Shown: in pieces, positions 54,758-63,457 of the stretch
Numbering within the stretch: the stretch's first letter is position 1
Layout: every line of letters starts with the position of its first letter
Assembly: GCA_045565995.1 (NCBI GenBank)
Contig: JBJLEF010000001.1
Span: 1,860,001-1,924,000, forward strand
DNA: 64,000 bases
Direction: 5' to 3'
Source: UBA721 sp002705165
Lineage (GTDB): Bacteria > Planctomycetota > Planctomycetia > Pirellulales > Pirellulaceae
Notes under the pieces: model-generated
Seen by the model: the letters and a program-made list of their open reading frames with translations, nothing else
Databases searched by the model: none
Told to the model about the DNA's origin: nothing
Translations under genes and position numbers: made by a program

Positions 54758-56875
54758 ATGAAAAATCCCGAACCTCTGCAAAATCGATTACCGAAAACAT
54801 TCGGACTATTGGTTCTTGGAGTGTATTTTCTTCTTTTTCTATTTGCCACTACTTCCACGAAGTCTGATGTTGGAGGTGGTTTGGTTCATGCTCACCACGT
54901 TCCATTTCTTCGATTGATTATCCCGGATACCGTGGTTTCAGAATGGGCCGAGAATTCGAGTGACCGAGTGGGAGTACTGGATCGAATTCCACTCCTCTTG
55001 AGTAGTTTGATTCTACTAGTGGCGGTCATGCTAATTGGTCGCACTTGTTTACGCGCGTTTAAATTCGCCCTTCAATCTAAATTGGAAATGAGTGTATTGT
55101 CGTTTGCGCTGGGAACGATAGCACTCACGTTATTTGCTTTTTTGCTAGGAATTACGGGCGGATTGCAGCTTTGGTGGGCTTATATCATTCCTCTGGTAAT
55201 TTCAGTTTGTCTTGAATGCAATGCTCGGGATGGATTTCTAAGAAAGGGCAGCCCTGTTAGGGAGCTGAAAGCCATTTCTCATCTCCGGCAGTTACAGTGG
55301 TGGTTGATCGCGCTGCCGGTCGCAGTTATTTTAGCTGGTGCTATGTTGCCACCTTGGGAATTTGATGTGCGTGAGTATCACCTTCAGGTACCCAAAGAAT
55401 GGTTTCAATCAGGAACGATCGAGCACCTGCCTCACAATGCCTACGCCGCAATGCCTTTGGGAGCAGAATTGATTACCGTCGTACCAATGGCGTGGGCGCA
55501 GTTATTTTCAGAGTCTGATGCCTGGTGGCATGGAGCGATGATTGGCAAGACGTTTTTAAGCTTCTATGCTTTCTTTGCTGGAATCGCAGCCTGGTCGCTT
55601 GCGAATCGTCTTATAGCTCGCCCTCCTAAAGAGTCCCAGTGTGTAGCTTTAGGCAAGGAGGGGCTGGTGGCGACCGTCCTCGTACTAACATGTCCATGGA
55701 TTGGCTATGTCAGTATGACAGGACTGAACGAAGTTGCTTTAGGGTTCTTTCTGTTGAGTGCATTATTGGTAATGCAGATCGCAAATGATAAAAGCAACCT
55801 TCACCAAAGCGTTGTATTACTGATTGGTTTGTTAGCGGGTGCAGCAGCCGCCGTAAAATATACAGGACTTGTTTTTGTTATCCTACCGGTTGCTATCTGG
55901 TTGTTATGCAAGAACAAGCAACGAGTCATCACGGTTTTGTTTGCTTTTATTCTGGGGTGTGTGATTACGTTTGGCCCCTGGCTCATCAAAAATGCTGTTT
56001 CTACAGGCAATCCGGTGTACCCATTAATGGGTACACTCTTTGAATCTCCCGGGAGAACAGTCGAGCAGGTGGAGCAATGGGAGAACGCTCACAAAGTGCC
56101 GGTATCGGATTCTGCAGTTGAGGCATTCAGTGAATTTTTATGGCAGGGATCGCGAGTTAGTCCGTTATTGATAGGTGCCGTATTGATCACATTAGTACTT
56201 CATGTCAGGCGACGTGAACTGTGGCCGTACTTTGCGATCGTAATTTATAGTGTCGCCGTTTGGTGGTATGCAACACATCATCTGCAACGGTTTCTTGTAC
56301 CACTGATACCGTTGTTGGCAGTCTTGGGAGCGGTAGGATTGTCAACTGCGTTCAGAGGGTATCCTCGCTGGAAGAAGGGATGGCTGATAGTACTGGTGGC
56401 CTATGCGGTGATGTATTTGGGAGCAGGGATGGAAACAGACTCGCGTTTTCTAGTGAAACTCGAAACATTACGCCATGGCCCAGTCCTCAAAGAAAGTGAT
56501 ACCACGACACTCCGTGTCCATCGTTATCTGAACCAGCAGTTAGGTTCCGAGGGTCGTGTCGTGTTGGTCGGTGACGCGGAGCCTTTTGATTTGGAAATGC
56601 AGGTCTATTACAACTCCTGTTTTGATGATTCGATACTAGCGGATTGGCTTTTTGGACAATCACCTCAACAGCAACTCGTTATCTTGTCCGACAATAAAAT
56701 TGACTTCGTGTATGTCAGTTGGGAAGAACTCGACCGGTATCAGGCTAGCTATGGTTATGATGAAAGAGTCAATCGGGGCTGGATCAACGAACTGGTGGAG
56801 AACGGGCTTCTAGTCGAAGACCGTCATGTAGAGATTCTGACAAACCAAGGCCAGCTTTTCCGAGTTTCCAATTAA
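54758..56875 (+). CDS. Polytopic membrane protein, GT-C glycosyltransferase-like
   Basis: 705 residues with roughly twelve hydrophobic helices in the first ~570 (FGLLVLGVYFLLFLFATT, LLLSSLILLVAVMLIG, and so on) and a soluble C-terminus. The outer loop PPWEFDVREYHLQVPKEW contains an acidic motif like those of GT-C sugar transferases of the ArnT/PMT group. Lipid-linked sugar transfer outside the membrane is the likely role; no substrate can be named. The next gene begins 14 bases later. Confidence 0.75.
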   Translation: MKNPEPLQNRLPKTFGLLVLGVYFLLFLFATTSTKSDVGGGLVHAHHVPFLRLIIPDTVVSEWAENSSDRVGVLDRIPLLLSSLILLVAVMLIGRTCLRAFKFALQSKLEMSVLSFALGTIALTLFAFLLGITGGLQLWWAYIIPLVISVCLECNARDGFLRKGSPVRELKAISHLRQLQWWLIALPVAVILAGAMLPPWEFDVREYHLQVPKEWFQSGTIEHLPHNAYAAMPLGAELITVVPMAWAQLFSESDAWWHGAMIGKTFLSFYAFFAGIAAWSLANRLIARPPKESQCVALGKEGLVATVLVLTCPWIGYVSMTGLNEVALGFFLLSALLVMQIANDKSNLHQSVVLLIGLLAGAAAAVKYTGLVFVILPVAIWLLCKNKQRVITVLFAFILGCVITFGPWLIKNAVSTGNPVYPLMGTLFESPGRTVEQVEQWENAHKVPVSDSAVEAFSEFLWQGSRVSPLLIGAVLITLVLHVRRRELWPYFAIVIYSVAVWWYATHHLQRFLVPLIPLLAVLGAVGLSTAFRGYPRWKKGWLIVLVAYAVMYLGAGMETDSRFLVKLETLRHGPVLKESDTTTLRVHRYLNQQLGSEGRVVLVGDAEPFDLEMQVYYNSCFDDSILADWLFGQSPQQQLVILSDNKIDFVYVSWEELDRYQASYGYDERVNRGWINELVENGLLVEDRHVEILTNQGQLFRVSN

Positions 56876-56889
56876 CGGATTGAGTTCCC

Positions 56890-57750
56890 ATGTTAGTTCG
56901 ATTTCTTCTCGCCAATATGATTAAATCCCAGGCTCAGGGAGCGGTGCGCGATAAGGTCGAAGAAGTTGTAAGCGATCAAGTACGAAATCTCGAGGAAATG
57001 AAGCAGGGACGGGAAATGCCGCCTTGCGATGTAGCTCTGGTCTTCGCCAATCATCTGGAAGCGACGGGTGTACTGGATCAGATGGAGAATATAGTAAGCA
57101 CGCAGTGTGCTAGTTTTGTCGAGCATGCAGGTCAGTGGAAAGGCCGGGATGTGGTGGTAATCGAAGCAGGGGAAACCTGGCGTCAGATTGCAAAAGCCGT
57201 TACGGATCTGATTAATATGCACCAACCTAATTGGATCGTATCAGCCGGATTTGCCTCCTCCCTCTCTAAGTCCGTTCGAAAAGGAATGATTGTGATGCCC
57301 TCGGTCGTTCGGGATACGAAAGGCCGTACGCTTGATGTTGGTCTGAATATGAAGAGCGATACGCCACAACGAGGGTTGTATACGGGAGATTTGGTTTCAA
57401 CGCCGGAGTTACTTGAGACACCTGCGAAACGCAAGCAACTGGCAGAACAGTTTGATGTGCAAGTTGCTGATATGGAGTCGGCGGTGGTGGCTGAAATTTG
57501 TCGACAGGCCACCCAGCGTTGTATGGCTGTACGAGTCGTTGCAGAGGATTTGGAAGAGAAGCCGCCGGAGTTGTTAAGTCGGATTATGAAGCAAGGTTCG
57601 GTCGCTGGGAAGTTTGGAGCATTGTCAAAGGGTCTGTTCACCCAAGCCTCCCAATTGAAAGAGATGTGGGACCTAAAGAATGAGGCTTATAAAACCTCAG
57701 AGCGTTTGGCGAATTTTCTGGCAGGAGTTGTCCAGCAATTACGATTATGA
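56890..57750 (+). CDS. Nucleoside phosphorylase-family protein (MTA/SAH nucleosidase-like)
   Basis: 286 residues. An N-terminal ~45-residue extension precedes the phosphorylase/nucleosidase core: VALVFANHLEATGV, NWIVSAGFASSLSKSVRKGM (the glycine-rich base of the site), and VADMESAVVAEICRQ, the usual purine-nucleosidase ME-S motif, then VRVVAEDLEEKPP with the acidic position. Homologues beside isoprenoid genes include the hopanoid-associated phosphorylase HpnG; the next gene is ispH, which makes a similar role possible but unproven. It may be in one transcript with ispH, 137 bases on. Confidence 0.8.
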   Translation: MLVRFLLANMIKSQAQGAVRDKVEEVVSDQVRNLEEMKQGREMPPCDVALVFANHLEATGVLDQMENIVSTQCASFVEHAGQWKGRDVVVIEAGETWRQIAKAVTDLINMHQPNWIVSAGFASSLSKSVRKGMIVMPSVVRDTKGRTLDVGLNMKSDTPQRGLYTGDLVSTPELLETPAKRKQLAEQFDVQVADMESAVVAEICRQATQRCMAVRVVAEDLEEKPPELLSRIMKQGSVAGKFGALSKGLFTQASQLKEMWDLKNEAYKTSERLANFLAGVVQQLRL

Positions 57751-57887
57751 ATGGCAATGGCTAGCGGAGAAGAAGTTCGGTCAAGCTGGACATAGTTTAA
57801 TACCTAAGCCATATTAAAGCGAAATCGAAAAGAAGTTTAGTTCTGGTAACGGTCAGACTTTCTGATCGATCTCGAGAAAGTATTAGT

Positions 57888-58817
57888 ATGAAAATAATCC
57901 TGGCAGCTCCCCGCGGCTTTTGTGCAGGGGTCAATATGGCAATTGAGTGCCTGGATTTGTCGATCAAGACTCTGGGACCCCCGGTCTACGTCTACCATGA
58001 GATTGTGCACAACAAATATGTTGTTGAAACATTCCAGGGAAAAGGGGCAATCTTTGTTGATAGTCTGGATGATGTGCCACTGGGTTCAAATCTTCTCTTT
58101 TCGGCTCATGGAATCTCACCTCAGATTCGGGAACAAGCTCGTGAACGTGAGTTGTACGCTATTGATGCCACCTGCCCGTTAGTCACGAAAGTTCATCTCG
58201 AAGCCGTCCGGTATGCAAAAGAAGGCTTTACCATTCTGTTGATTGGTCATGAAGGTCATGATGAGGTGATTGGGACCATGGGAGAAGCGCCCACATCCAT
58301 GATGCTTGTAGAAAATGAAGGAGAGGTCGATAGTATTGAAGTTCCGGATGAGTCTAAGGTTGCCTATTTGACTCAGACAACGCTCAGCGTCGACGATGCA
58401 AACCGGATTATCGATAAAATTCGAGAGCGATTTCCTGAAGTGAAGTCACCACCCAAGGGAGACATATGTTATGCCACTCAGAATCGGCAGGAGGCGGTAC
58501 GCATTATTGCTGACGATGTCCAGCTAGTTCTCGTGGTTGGTAGCCAGAACAGTTCCAATAGCCAGCGATTAAAGGAAATTGCCATTGAACAAGGCAAGCA
58601 AGCCTACCTGATTGACGGTGTTGAAGATATCAACGATCAATGGTTTCAGTCAGTTGAGACGCTGATGATCACTGCTGGTGCAAGCGCTCCAGAAAATCTG
58701 GTTCAGGATTGTATCGAATACATTCGAGAGAAATTTGGAGCAGAACTTGAGTCACGAGTGATCCGAGAGGAAAAAGTGCATTTCAATTTGCCGAAAGAAC
58801 TCAAAGCTCTACTTTAG
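57888..58817 (+). CDS. ispH: 4-hydroxy-3-methylbut-2-enyl diphosphate reductase IspH (LytB)
   Basis: 309 residues, the last step of the MEP isoprenoid pathway, giving IPP and DMAPP. The [4Fe-4S] ligands C12 (PRGFCAGVNMAI), C96 (DATCPLVTKVH) and C194 (GDICYATQNRQ) are present, as are H41, H124 and E126 with nearly the same numbering as the E. coli enzyme. Full length. The stop overlaps the convergent DUF1080 gene by nine bases. Confidence 0.98.
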   Translation: MKIILAAPRGFCAGVNMAIECLDLSIKTLGPPVYVYHEIVHNKYVVETFQGKGAIFVDSLDDVPLGSNLLFSAHGISPQIREQARERELYAIDATCPLVTKVHLEAVRYAKEGFTILLIGHEGHDEVIGTMGEAPTSMMLVENEGEVDSIEVPDESKVAYLTQTTLSVDDANRIIDKIRERFPEVKSPPKGDICYATQNRQEAVRIIADDVQLVLVVGSQNSSNSQRLKEIAIEQGKQAYLIDGVEDINDQWFQSVETLMITAGASAPENLVQDCIEYIREKFGAELESRVIREEKVHFNLPKELKALL

Positions 58818-60110
58818 TTCTGCGATTCGCAAATTGCGGAAGCTAAGGTTTGTTGTCGGATCATGCCCCTGAATCATGATGGATCCCGCTTCTGTCCGGA
58901 GGCCTCGTCGTGGATTGCCGTCAATGTTGCGTTCGTCATACCAGTCACTGACTTGATAGCCGTTCACCCAAACGGCGATGTGATTACCGGAAATAATGAT
59001 TGTTTTATGAAACCATTCATTATCCTTCGCGACGATTCGTCGAGCGTCCTGCCGCCGGAAGATTCCTCCGGTACCGCAATCAGCAGGCCTGAGGGGATTT
59101 CCATCTTTCATTCCATTCTGGATCTGGCTTTCGTAACCCATCATGACATCCCCGGGGATACAGCGAAGGAAAATACCAGAGTTTAGAGCCTCGGCATAGC
59201 TGATACACTCAAGTTGTAGTACAAAGTCCGCATAGTGTCCCTCGGTTTCAAGTTGACCTCGACCATTAACTACATTTAATTCCCCGTTGTCGGTGACAGA
59301 GAACGTACTCTCCATTTCAGGGTATTTGACCCAACCGGTTAAATCGGTTCCGTTGAAAAGGGGCTCTACACTGAGTGGGCGTAGTATGATGTTTCGGAAT
59401 GCGATCTTCCCGGAATTCAGTTGTAAACCGATGAACCCACGTGGAATCGGGTTTTCATCGATATAGTCGAGCACAAGATTGCCATCGATGATTGCTTTGA
59501 TTTGATTTCCCATGACGGTGATTTCGGCAGTTTGCCATTCACCGGAGGTCGGCGCATTCTCAACCTTTGCACGTCCGACGAGACTACCGGTGGGAAATGG
59601 GTTGTCGGCTGCTGCGATATTGAATTCATAGCAGTCTTTGGTAGGGTCTGTCGGTTGTCCAGCAGTGCGAAGGAAGATTCCGCTATTGGTGTCTTTATCC
59701 GCTTTGAATTCTAGTCGTAGTTTGTAGTCAGTGAATTCGGAAGTTGTTCGCAGCAGGCCTTGTGTACCTTCACTGACAGTAATGCCTTCCTCTTCGACAG
59801 CCCAGTTCGCTATGTTTTCCGCATGCCAGCCGTAGAGACTTCCGCCGTCAAAAAGACGGATCCATCCTTCAGTCAGGTCTTGCTTTGAAATCGGAATGGG
59901 TTCCGGGCTTGGGGGCGTTGGAGCTGACTCACGTTCATTGTTCTTTTCGTCGGTTGGAATGGAAGGCTGTGGCGGAAGTGTTCTCTTCGGCAGTTCTTCG
60001 GTTTGAACGGAGGGCTTACCTTTGGCGATAGGTGTCGGGCGTTCTCCGCAACCAGTGGAAAGAGAAAGGATCAGCAGCAGAGATATTAGTGGGAGAAGAG
60101 AAGTTTTCAT
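58809..60110 (-). CDS. Lipoprotein with two DUF1080 (3-keto-disaccharide hydrolase) domains
   Basis: 433 residues. A lipoprotein signal with lipobox LSTGC (cysteine 21) anchors it to a membrane; a Pro-rich linker follows. Two concanavalin-like DUF1080 domains are at about 75-245 and 248-430: GWIRLFDGGSLYGWHAENIA and NSGIFLRTAGQPT in the first; LFNGTDLTGWVKYPEM and NSGIFLRCIPGDVMMGYESQ in the second. DUF1080 proteins are abundant in Planctomycetes and some cleave 3-keto-disaccharides. A tandem pair in one chain is less common. It converges on ispH with a 9-base overlap. Confidence 0.9.
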   Translation of the reverse strand: MKTSLLPLISLLLILSLSTGCGERPTPIAKGKPSVQTEELPKRTLPPQPSIPTDEKNNERESAPTPPSPEPIPISKQDLTEGWIRLFDGGSLYGWHAENIANWAVEEEGITVSEGTQGLLRTTSEFTDYKLRLEFKADKDTNSGIFLRTAGQPTDPTKDCYEFNIAAADNPFPTGSLVGRAKVENAPTSGEWQTAEITVMGNQIKAIIDGNLVLDYIDENPIPRGFIGLQLNSGKIAFRNIILRPLSVEPLFNGTDLTGWVKYPEMESTFSVTDNGELNVVNGRGQLETEGHYADFVLQLECISYAEALNSGIFLRCIPGDVMMGYESQIQNGMKDGNPLRPADCGTGGIFRRQDARRIVAKDNEWFHKTIIISGNHIAVWVNGYQVSDWYDERNIDGNPRRGLRTEAGSIMIQGHDPTTNLSFRNLRIAELK

Positions 60111-60211
60111 GCGTTCAGATTAGAAAAGACGGATAAGTAAACACTATTTCCTCGGCCTGTATTATAGCGTGGTTCGTACCGAAGTAGTTGGGTACGTTTT
60201 TGAATAACTGC

Positions 60212-60694
60212 TCAGCCTGATGCACGAGCGGGTTCGATTTCTATCTGGACTTCTCCCGTGATACCACCGGAGAGACCATCAACAGTAATTAGGTTGGCAC
60301 TTTCTTCATCTACAAGTGGCAAGTCGATAAGGATTTCCAAAAGATTCCGCGGCTCAAGTTCGTCTTCAATTTCAAATGCTGTACTTCCATTTTCGACTGA
60401 TATCGATCCGATCGCTTTATGATTGAGGAAAACTTCGGCCAGCGCGTTCACTTGGTCGATGCGAATTCGAATGCAGTCTCCATCTTCCAAACCTGTCGGT
60501 TTGTGAAAGTGACGTTGAAATAGAACTTTACCGCGGAAAGTTGAGCCCAATGAATCACTCCAATCGCAGGGGATCTTCATGGAGCCGGGGGGGGGGACTT
60601 CCGTGCTGGTTTCTTCGGATTGGCCGGACTTAGTCCAGCGGGTCGTGGCGATTGGGGTGTATTGCCACGGACCACGTAACCGGATTGTATGCAT
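60212..60694 (-). CDS. Galactose-binding-like jelly-roll protein
   Basis: 160 residues resembling the N-terminal sugar-binding domain of glycoside hydrolase family 2: LRGPWQYTPI at the start, MKIPCDWSDSLGSTFRGKVL, FQRHF and ALAEVFLNHKAIGSI. No catalytic domain follows and no signal peptide is seen. It begins 11 bases after the prepilin gene's stop on the same strand. A run of ten C on the coding strand (60587-60596) encodes VPPPG, so single-base slippage would shift the frame early in the chain. Confidence 0.68.
   Translation of the reverse strand: MHTIRLRGPWQYTPIATTRWTKSGQSEETSTEVPPPGSMKIPCDWSDSLGSTFRGKVLFQRHFHKPTGLEDGDCIRIRIDQVNALAEVFLNHKAIGSISVENGSTAFEIEDELEPRNLLEILIDLPLVDEESANLITVDGLSGGITGEVQIEIEPARASG
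60587..60596. repeat. Ten-base G/C homopolymer inside a gene
   Basis: G10 on the plus strand (C10 on the coding strand) about 100 bases after the start codon of the jelly-roll protein gene. Such tracts change length easily by slipped-strand pairing. Confidence 0.9.
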
Positions 60695-60705
60695 CGTAGC
60701 TAGCT

Positions 60706-62208
60706 TTATTCCGGAGTGAAGTCGTGAGAAACAGTGAATTGTCGCATTTGCTGTTGGCTATTTTGGAAAGCACGAACGATCACTTGGAAACCTCTTAGCG
60801 GAGAAGGATACGGCGGAGCGGTTTCCGACTCCTGAGTGTCATCGACCCCACCTGTAGCGTTATCATCCAGACCATTTTGCCCTTCGTCGATTAGAGCATT
60901 AAGAGCAACGTTTTGATTAAGCCCGTCACGCTCGTACTCGATCGTCCAGGTATCGTAGGTGCGATAGTTACCAAATTGGAAATACCTTTGGTTTGTAGCC
61001 ACTAACATTCCTGGTAGTGTTGCCGTACGTAGTTGAGAACGAGGGTCAGGTAACCATGAGAATGTGCTCAGGGATTGATATTGGGTAACTGATGTAGCAG
61101 AATTATTGGTTAGCGTATAAGGGAATGCATATCCAAGATCTACATAGGCTCCAAGTCCTACTACTCGTGAGCCTGCTCTAAATGCTGACTCGTATCCAGG
61201 GTCAGCAGGTGTAAGAGCAGTGTCTCCGGTTGGTGCTGTTAAAGCTTTTGCTTGTGGGTCAAAGACTCGCATGTCAAAACCAATCACCTGATCCATGATT
61301 ACATCTTCACCCATTGCCAGGCCGGATTGGAAAGGAAGTCTGGCATGCGTAAATGGATACGGGAAGTTGGGGTCTGTATTGTTATTGATAATGCCAGTCG
61401 GAAGATGTGCCACACGATTCTGTCGCATTGTTAAGTCAGACAGACTATTGGCACTAATCGTTCCATTGGGGTTAATCCGAATCGATATGTCATTCAAATT
61501 CAGAAAAAAGGCCGCAGATGAAGCCGGGTAGGGAGTTCCATCAGGTTGCATGAGCACTCCCTGAGGGCCATTAAAATCCGGGCGGATGAGTAGTGCTCGC
61601 CGTCGCAGAGTCGCCAAAGGCATTCCGTTATGCGTGAGGATTCCTAGTTGAGATTCAGCAGCTTCATCGATAGCACCATCTCCGTTATTATCTAATCCAT
61701 CTCTCAGGAACTCAGTATTTCGAGGTTCAAGCCAGTAAATGACTTCGGCATTTGGTGATTCAATAATTTCGAAGTTGCGGGTGCTGCCAAGCAAGCCACC
61801 CTGGATTCGACCTGAGAACGGATTGTTGAGGCGACGTGACGTAAACATGACAACATCGTCCGTATCGCCGGACAGATTGTCGACAGCTGCCGGCAAAGTA
61901 TTAGGAGGTGTGATGACAAAGTCGTTATCGATACCTTCAATGATTTCGAAGTACCCCATCCCAGCCCCGGCAGAAGTATTTGGAATGGCCTTAACAGTAA
62001 TTCCCTGAAAATCCGCTCGCATCAGATTCGTGATGTTTCGCAATTGCCCCGAGATTTGTACGGTGGCACGACCCTTGGTGACAGAGTGCGTGATTTGGCG
62101 AAACGCTGCCAGAACGCCAATGACCAGTATGAGCCCAAGTGTTGAAGCGACCATGAGTTCTACCAAGGTAAGGCCGCGACGTTTAGACAAACGAGTGGAG
62201 TTTTTCAT
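60706..62208 (-). CDS. Prepilin-like protein (PilW/GspJ type)
   Basis: About 500 residues from ATG 62208 (a TTG directly before it extends the frame by one codon). The prepilin signal SKRRGLTLVELMVASTLGL has the cleavage glycine and Glu+5, followed by a hydrophobic helix to about residue 35. The large C-terminal region holds aspartate-rich loops (LDNNGDGAIDEAAE, QNGLDDNATGGVDDTQE) like calcium-binding EF/dockerin loops. Pseudopilins of type II secretion or minor type IV pilins share this start. It is unusually long and stands alone, without other gsp or pil genes in the window. Confidence 0.88.
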   Translation of the reverse strand: MKNSTRLSKRRGLTLVELMVASTLGLILVIGVLAAFRQITHSVTKGRATVQISGQLRNITNLMRADFQGITVKAIPNTSAGAGMGYFEIIEGIDNDFVITPPNTLPAAVDNLSGDTDDVVMFTSRRLNNPFSGRIQGGLLGSTRNFEIIESPNAEVIYWLEPRNTEFLRDGLDNNGDGAIDEAAESQLGILTHNGMPLATLRRRALLIRPDFNGPQGVLMQPDGTPYPASSAAFFLNLNDISIRINPNGTISANSLSDLTMRQNRVAHLPTGIINNNTDPNFPYPFTHARLPFQSGLAMGEDVIMDQVIGFDMRVFDPQAKALTAPTGDTALTPADPGYESAFRAGSRVVGLGAYVDLGYAFPYTLTNNSATSVTQYQSLSTFSWLPDPRSQLRTATLPGMLVATNQRYFQFGNYRTYDTWTIEYERDGLNQNVALNALIDEGQNGLDDNATGGVDDTQESETAPPYPSPLRGFQVIVRAFQNSQQQMRQFTVSHDFTPE

Positions 62209-62407
62209 CAATGTTCCGGAGCACTAGTGCGTAAATGGATCATAATATTCTTCCTCTTGTAGTCAATATTACTCAACTACGCCGTCTCGGGGAACATGAT
62301 TCCAACAACTTCCTAGGTCAGCGCAGGATATTTTTGGGAGGAATAATCGTCAAGTTTCCAGTAAGTAATATGGACACTACCCTGAACAATAGATTTAAAT
62401 ATGAGTC

Positions 62408-63457
62408 ATGAATCGTGGAATTGGAAAGAGCGAACTACTAGCCTTTGTCGTCTTGGCAATTGTTTGTGCAGGTTTGCTCTGGCCCTATATTTTTGGTCGT
62501 CGTATGGATAGTCGTGTTAATATGTGCGATTTTCGACTTGCGGAACTTGGGTTTGCCGTTCAACATGCTGAGGCCAATGCCAGACGAATCCCAAATTATC
62601 GCAATCTGTGGCAGCCCTCGCAACTCATTGAGGAACAGGGGGTTAAGTCCAATAGGATCGTCGGTTGGCCATTGCTGGCACTTCCGGCGCTCGGGCTACA
62701 ACCCCAAAATGAAATGGACGGTTATTCCATCGAATCGGACAATCGCCAGGGTGAATACAAAGAACTATTCAATAGCTTCGCCCTGGACTATGCAGAATCC
62801 GCTCAATCTCAATTGCGAAATACTTACTTACCTCAGTTAGTGTGCCCAGATAATCCCCCGATCGAACTTGAGCAAGGCAGGCCTCTGCCTGGTGGTTATA
62901 TCTCTTTCGTAGCCAACGGTGGTTTGCCGGATGCCCCCAAGGCTCCTGCGGCGGCTGTCTTGGTGGACTATCCAGCCAATGGGCTATTTACAGATGACCC
63001 TCACCTAAGTGGTGATCAGGTCGGTTGGAATGAGTATACCTTTCGATCTGTTTCAGAGAAGGATGGGCTGGATCATACATTAATGCTTAGTGAAAACATT
63101 GACTCAGGTAATTGGATTGATGGAAAGCCATCCGGGCTTTTGTTTCATTGGCGGCCAGTCGAGCCAATTCCAGAAGGTGTCCATGTGATCGCTGTCTTTG
63201 CTCTGAATGAACAGCGAGGTGCCGGGCGTGGCAAAGATGATATGAGGTTTGCCAGGATTTCAAGCAACCATCACGGCATAGCCAACGCCGTCTATGCCAG
63301 CGGTCGTACCGACAGGCTACATGAGAGTATTAATCCGCGAGTCTTACAATTATTGATGATGTCGAGTGATCAGGAAGGTGTGTGGCCAGGAACCAATACT
63401 CCCATCTCATCGACCCAGAAGCCATCTAACCCGATGCAATCTAAACCCACTGATTAA
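62408..63457 (+). CDS. DUF1559-like protein without prepilin signal
   Basis: 349 residues. One N-terminal helix (LLAFVVLAIVCAGLLWPYIF) is followed by RMDSRVNMCDFRLAELGFAV, which corresponds to the C-x-NNLKQIGLAL region of DUF1559 pilin-like proteins. Near the end are DHTLMLSENIDSG (usual NTLxLGE) and SNHHGIANAVYASGRTDRLH (usual SxHxGGxxxxxADGSVRF). The GFTLIE cleavage motif that nearly all DUF1559 proteins carry is missing, replaced by GKSELLAF. It may be a membrane-anchored relative. Its stop shares the TTAA palindrome with the stop of the next, convergent gene. Confidence 0.72.
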   Translation: MNRGIGKSELLAFVVLAIVCAGLLWPYIFGRRMDSRVNMCDFRLAELGFAVQHAEANARRIPNYRNLWQPSQLIEEQGVKSNRIVGWPLLALPALGLQPQNEMDGYSIESDNRQGEYKELFNSFALDYAESAQSQLRNTYLPQLVCPDNPPIELEQGRPLPGGYISFVANGGLPDAPKAPAAAVLVDYPANGLFTDDPHLSGDQVGWNEYTFRSVSEKDGLDHTLMLSENIDSGNWIDGKPSGLLFHWRPVEPIPEGVHVIAVFALNEQRGAGRGKDDMRFARISSNHHGIANAVYASGRTDRLHESINPRVLQLLMMSSDQEGVWPGTNTPISSTQKPSNPMQSKPTD

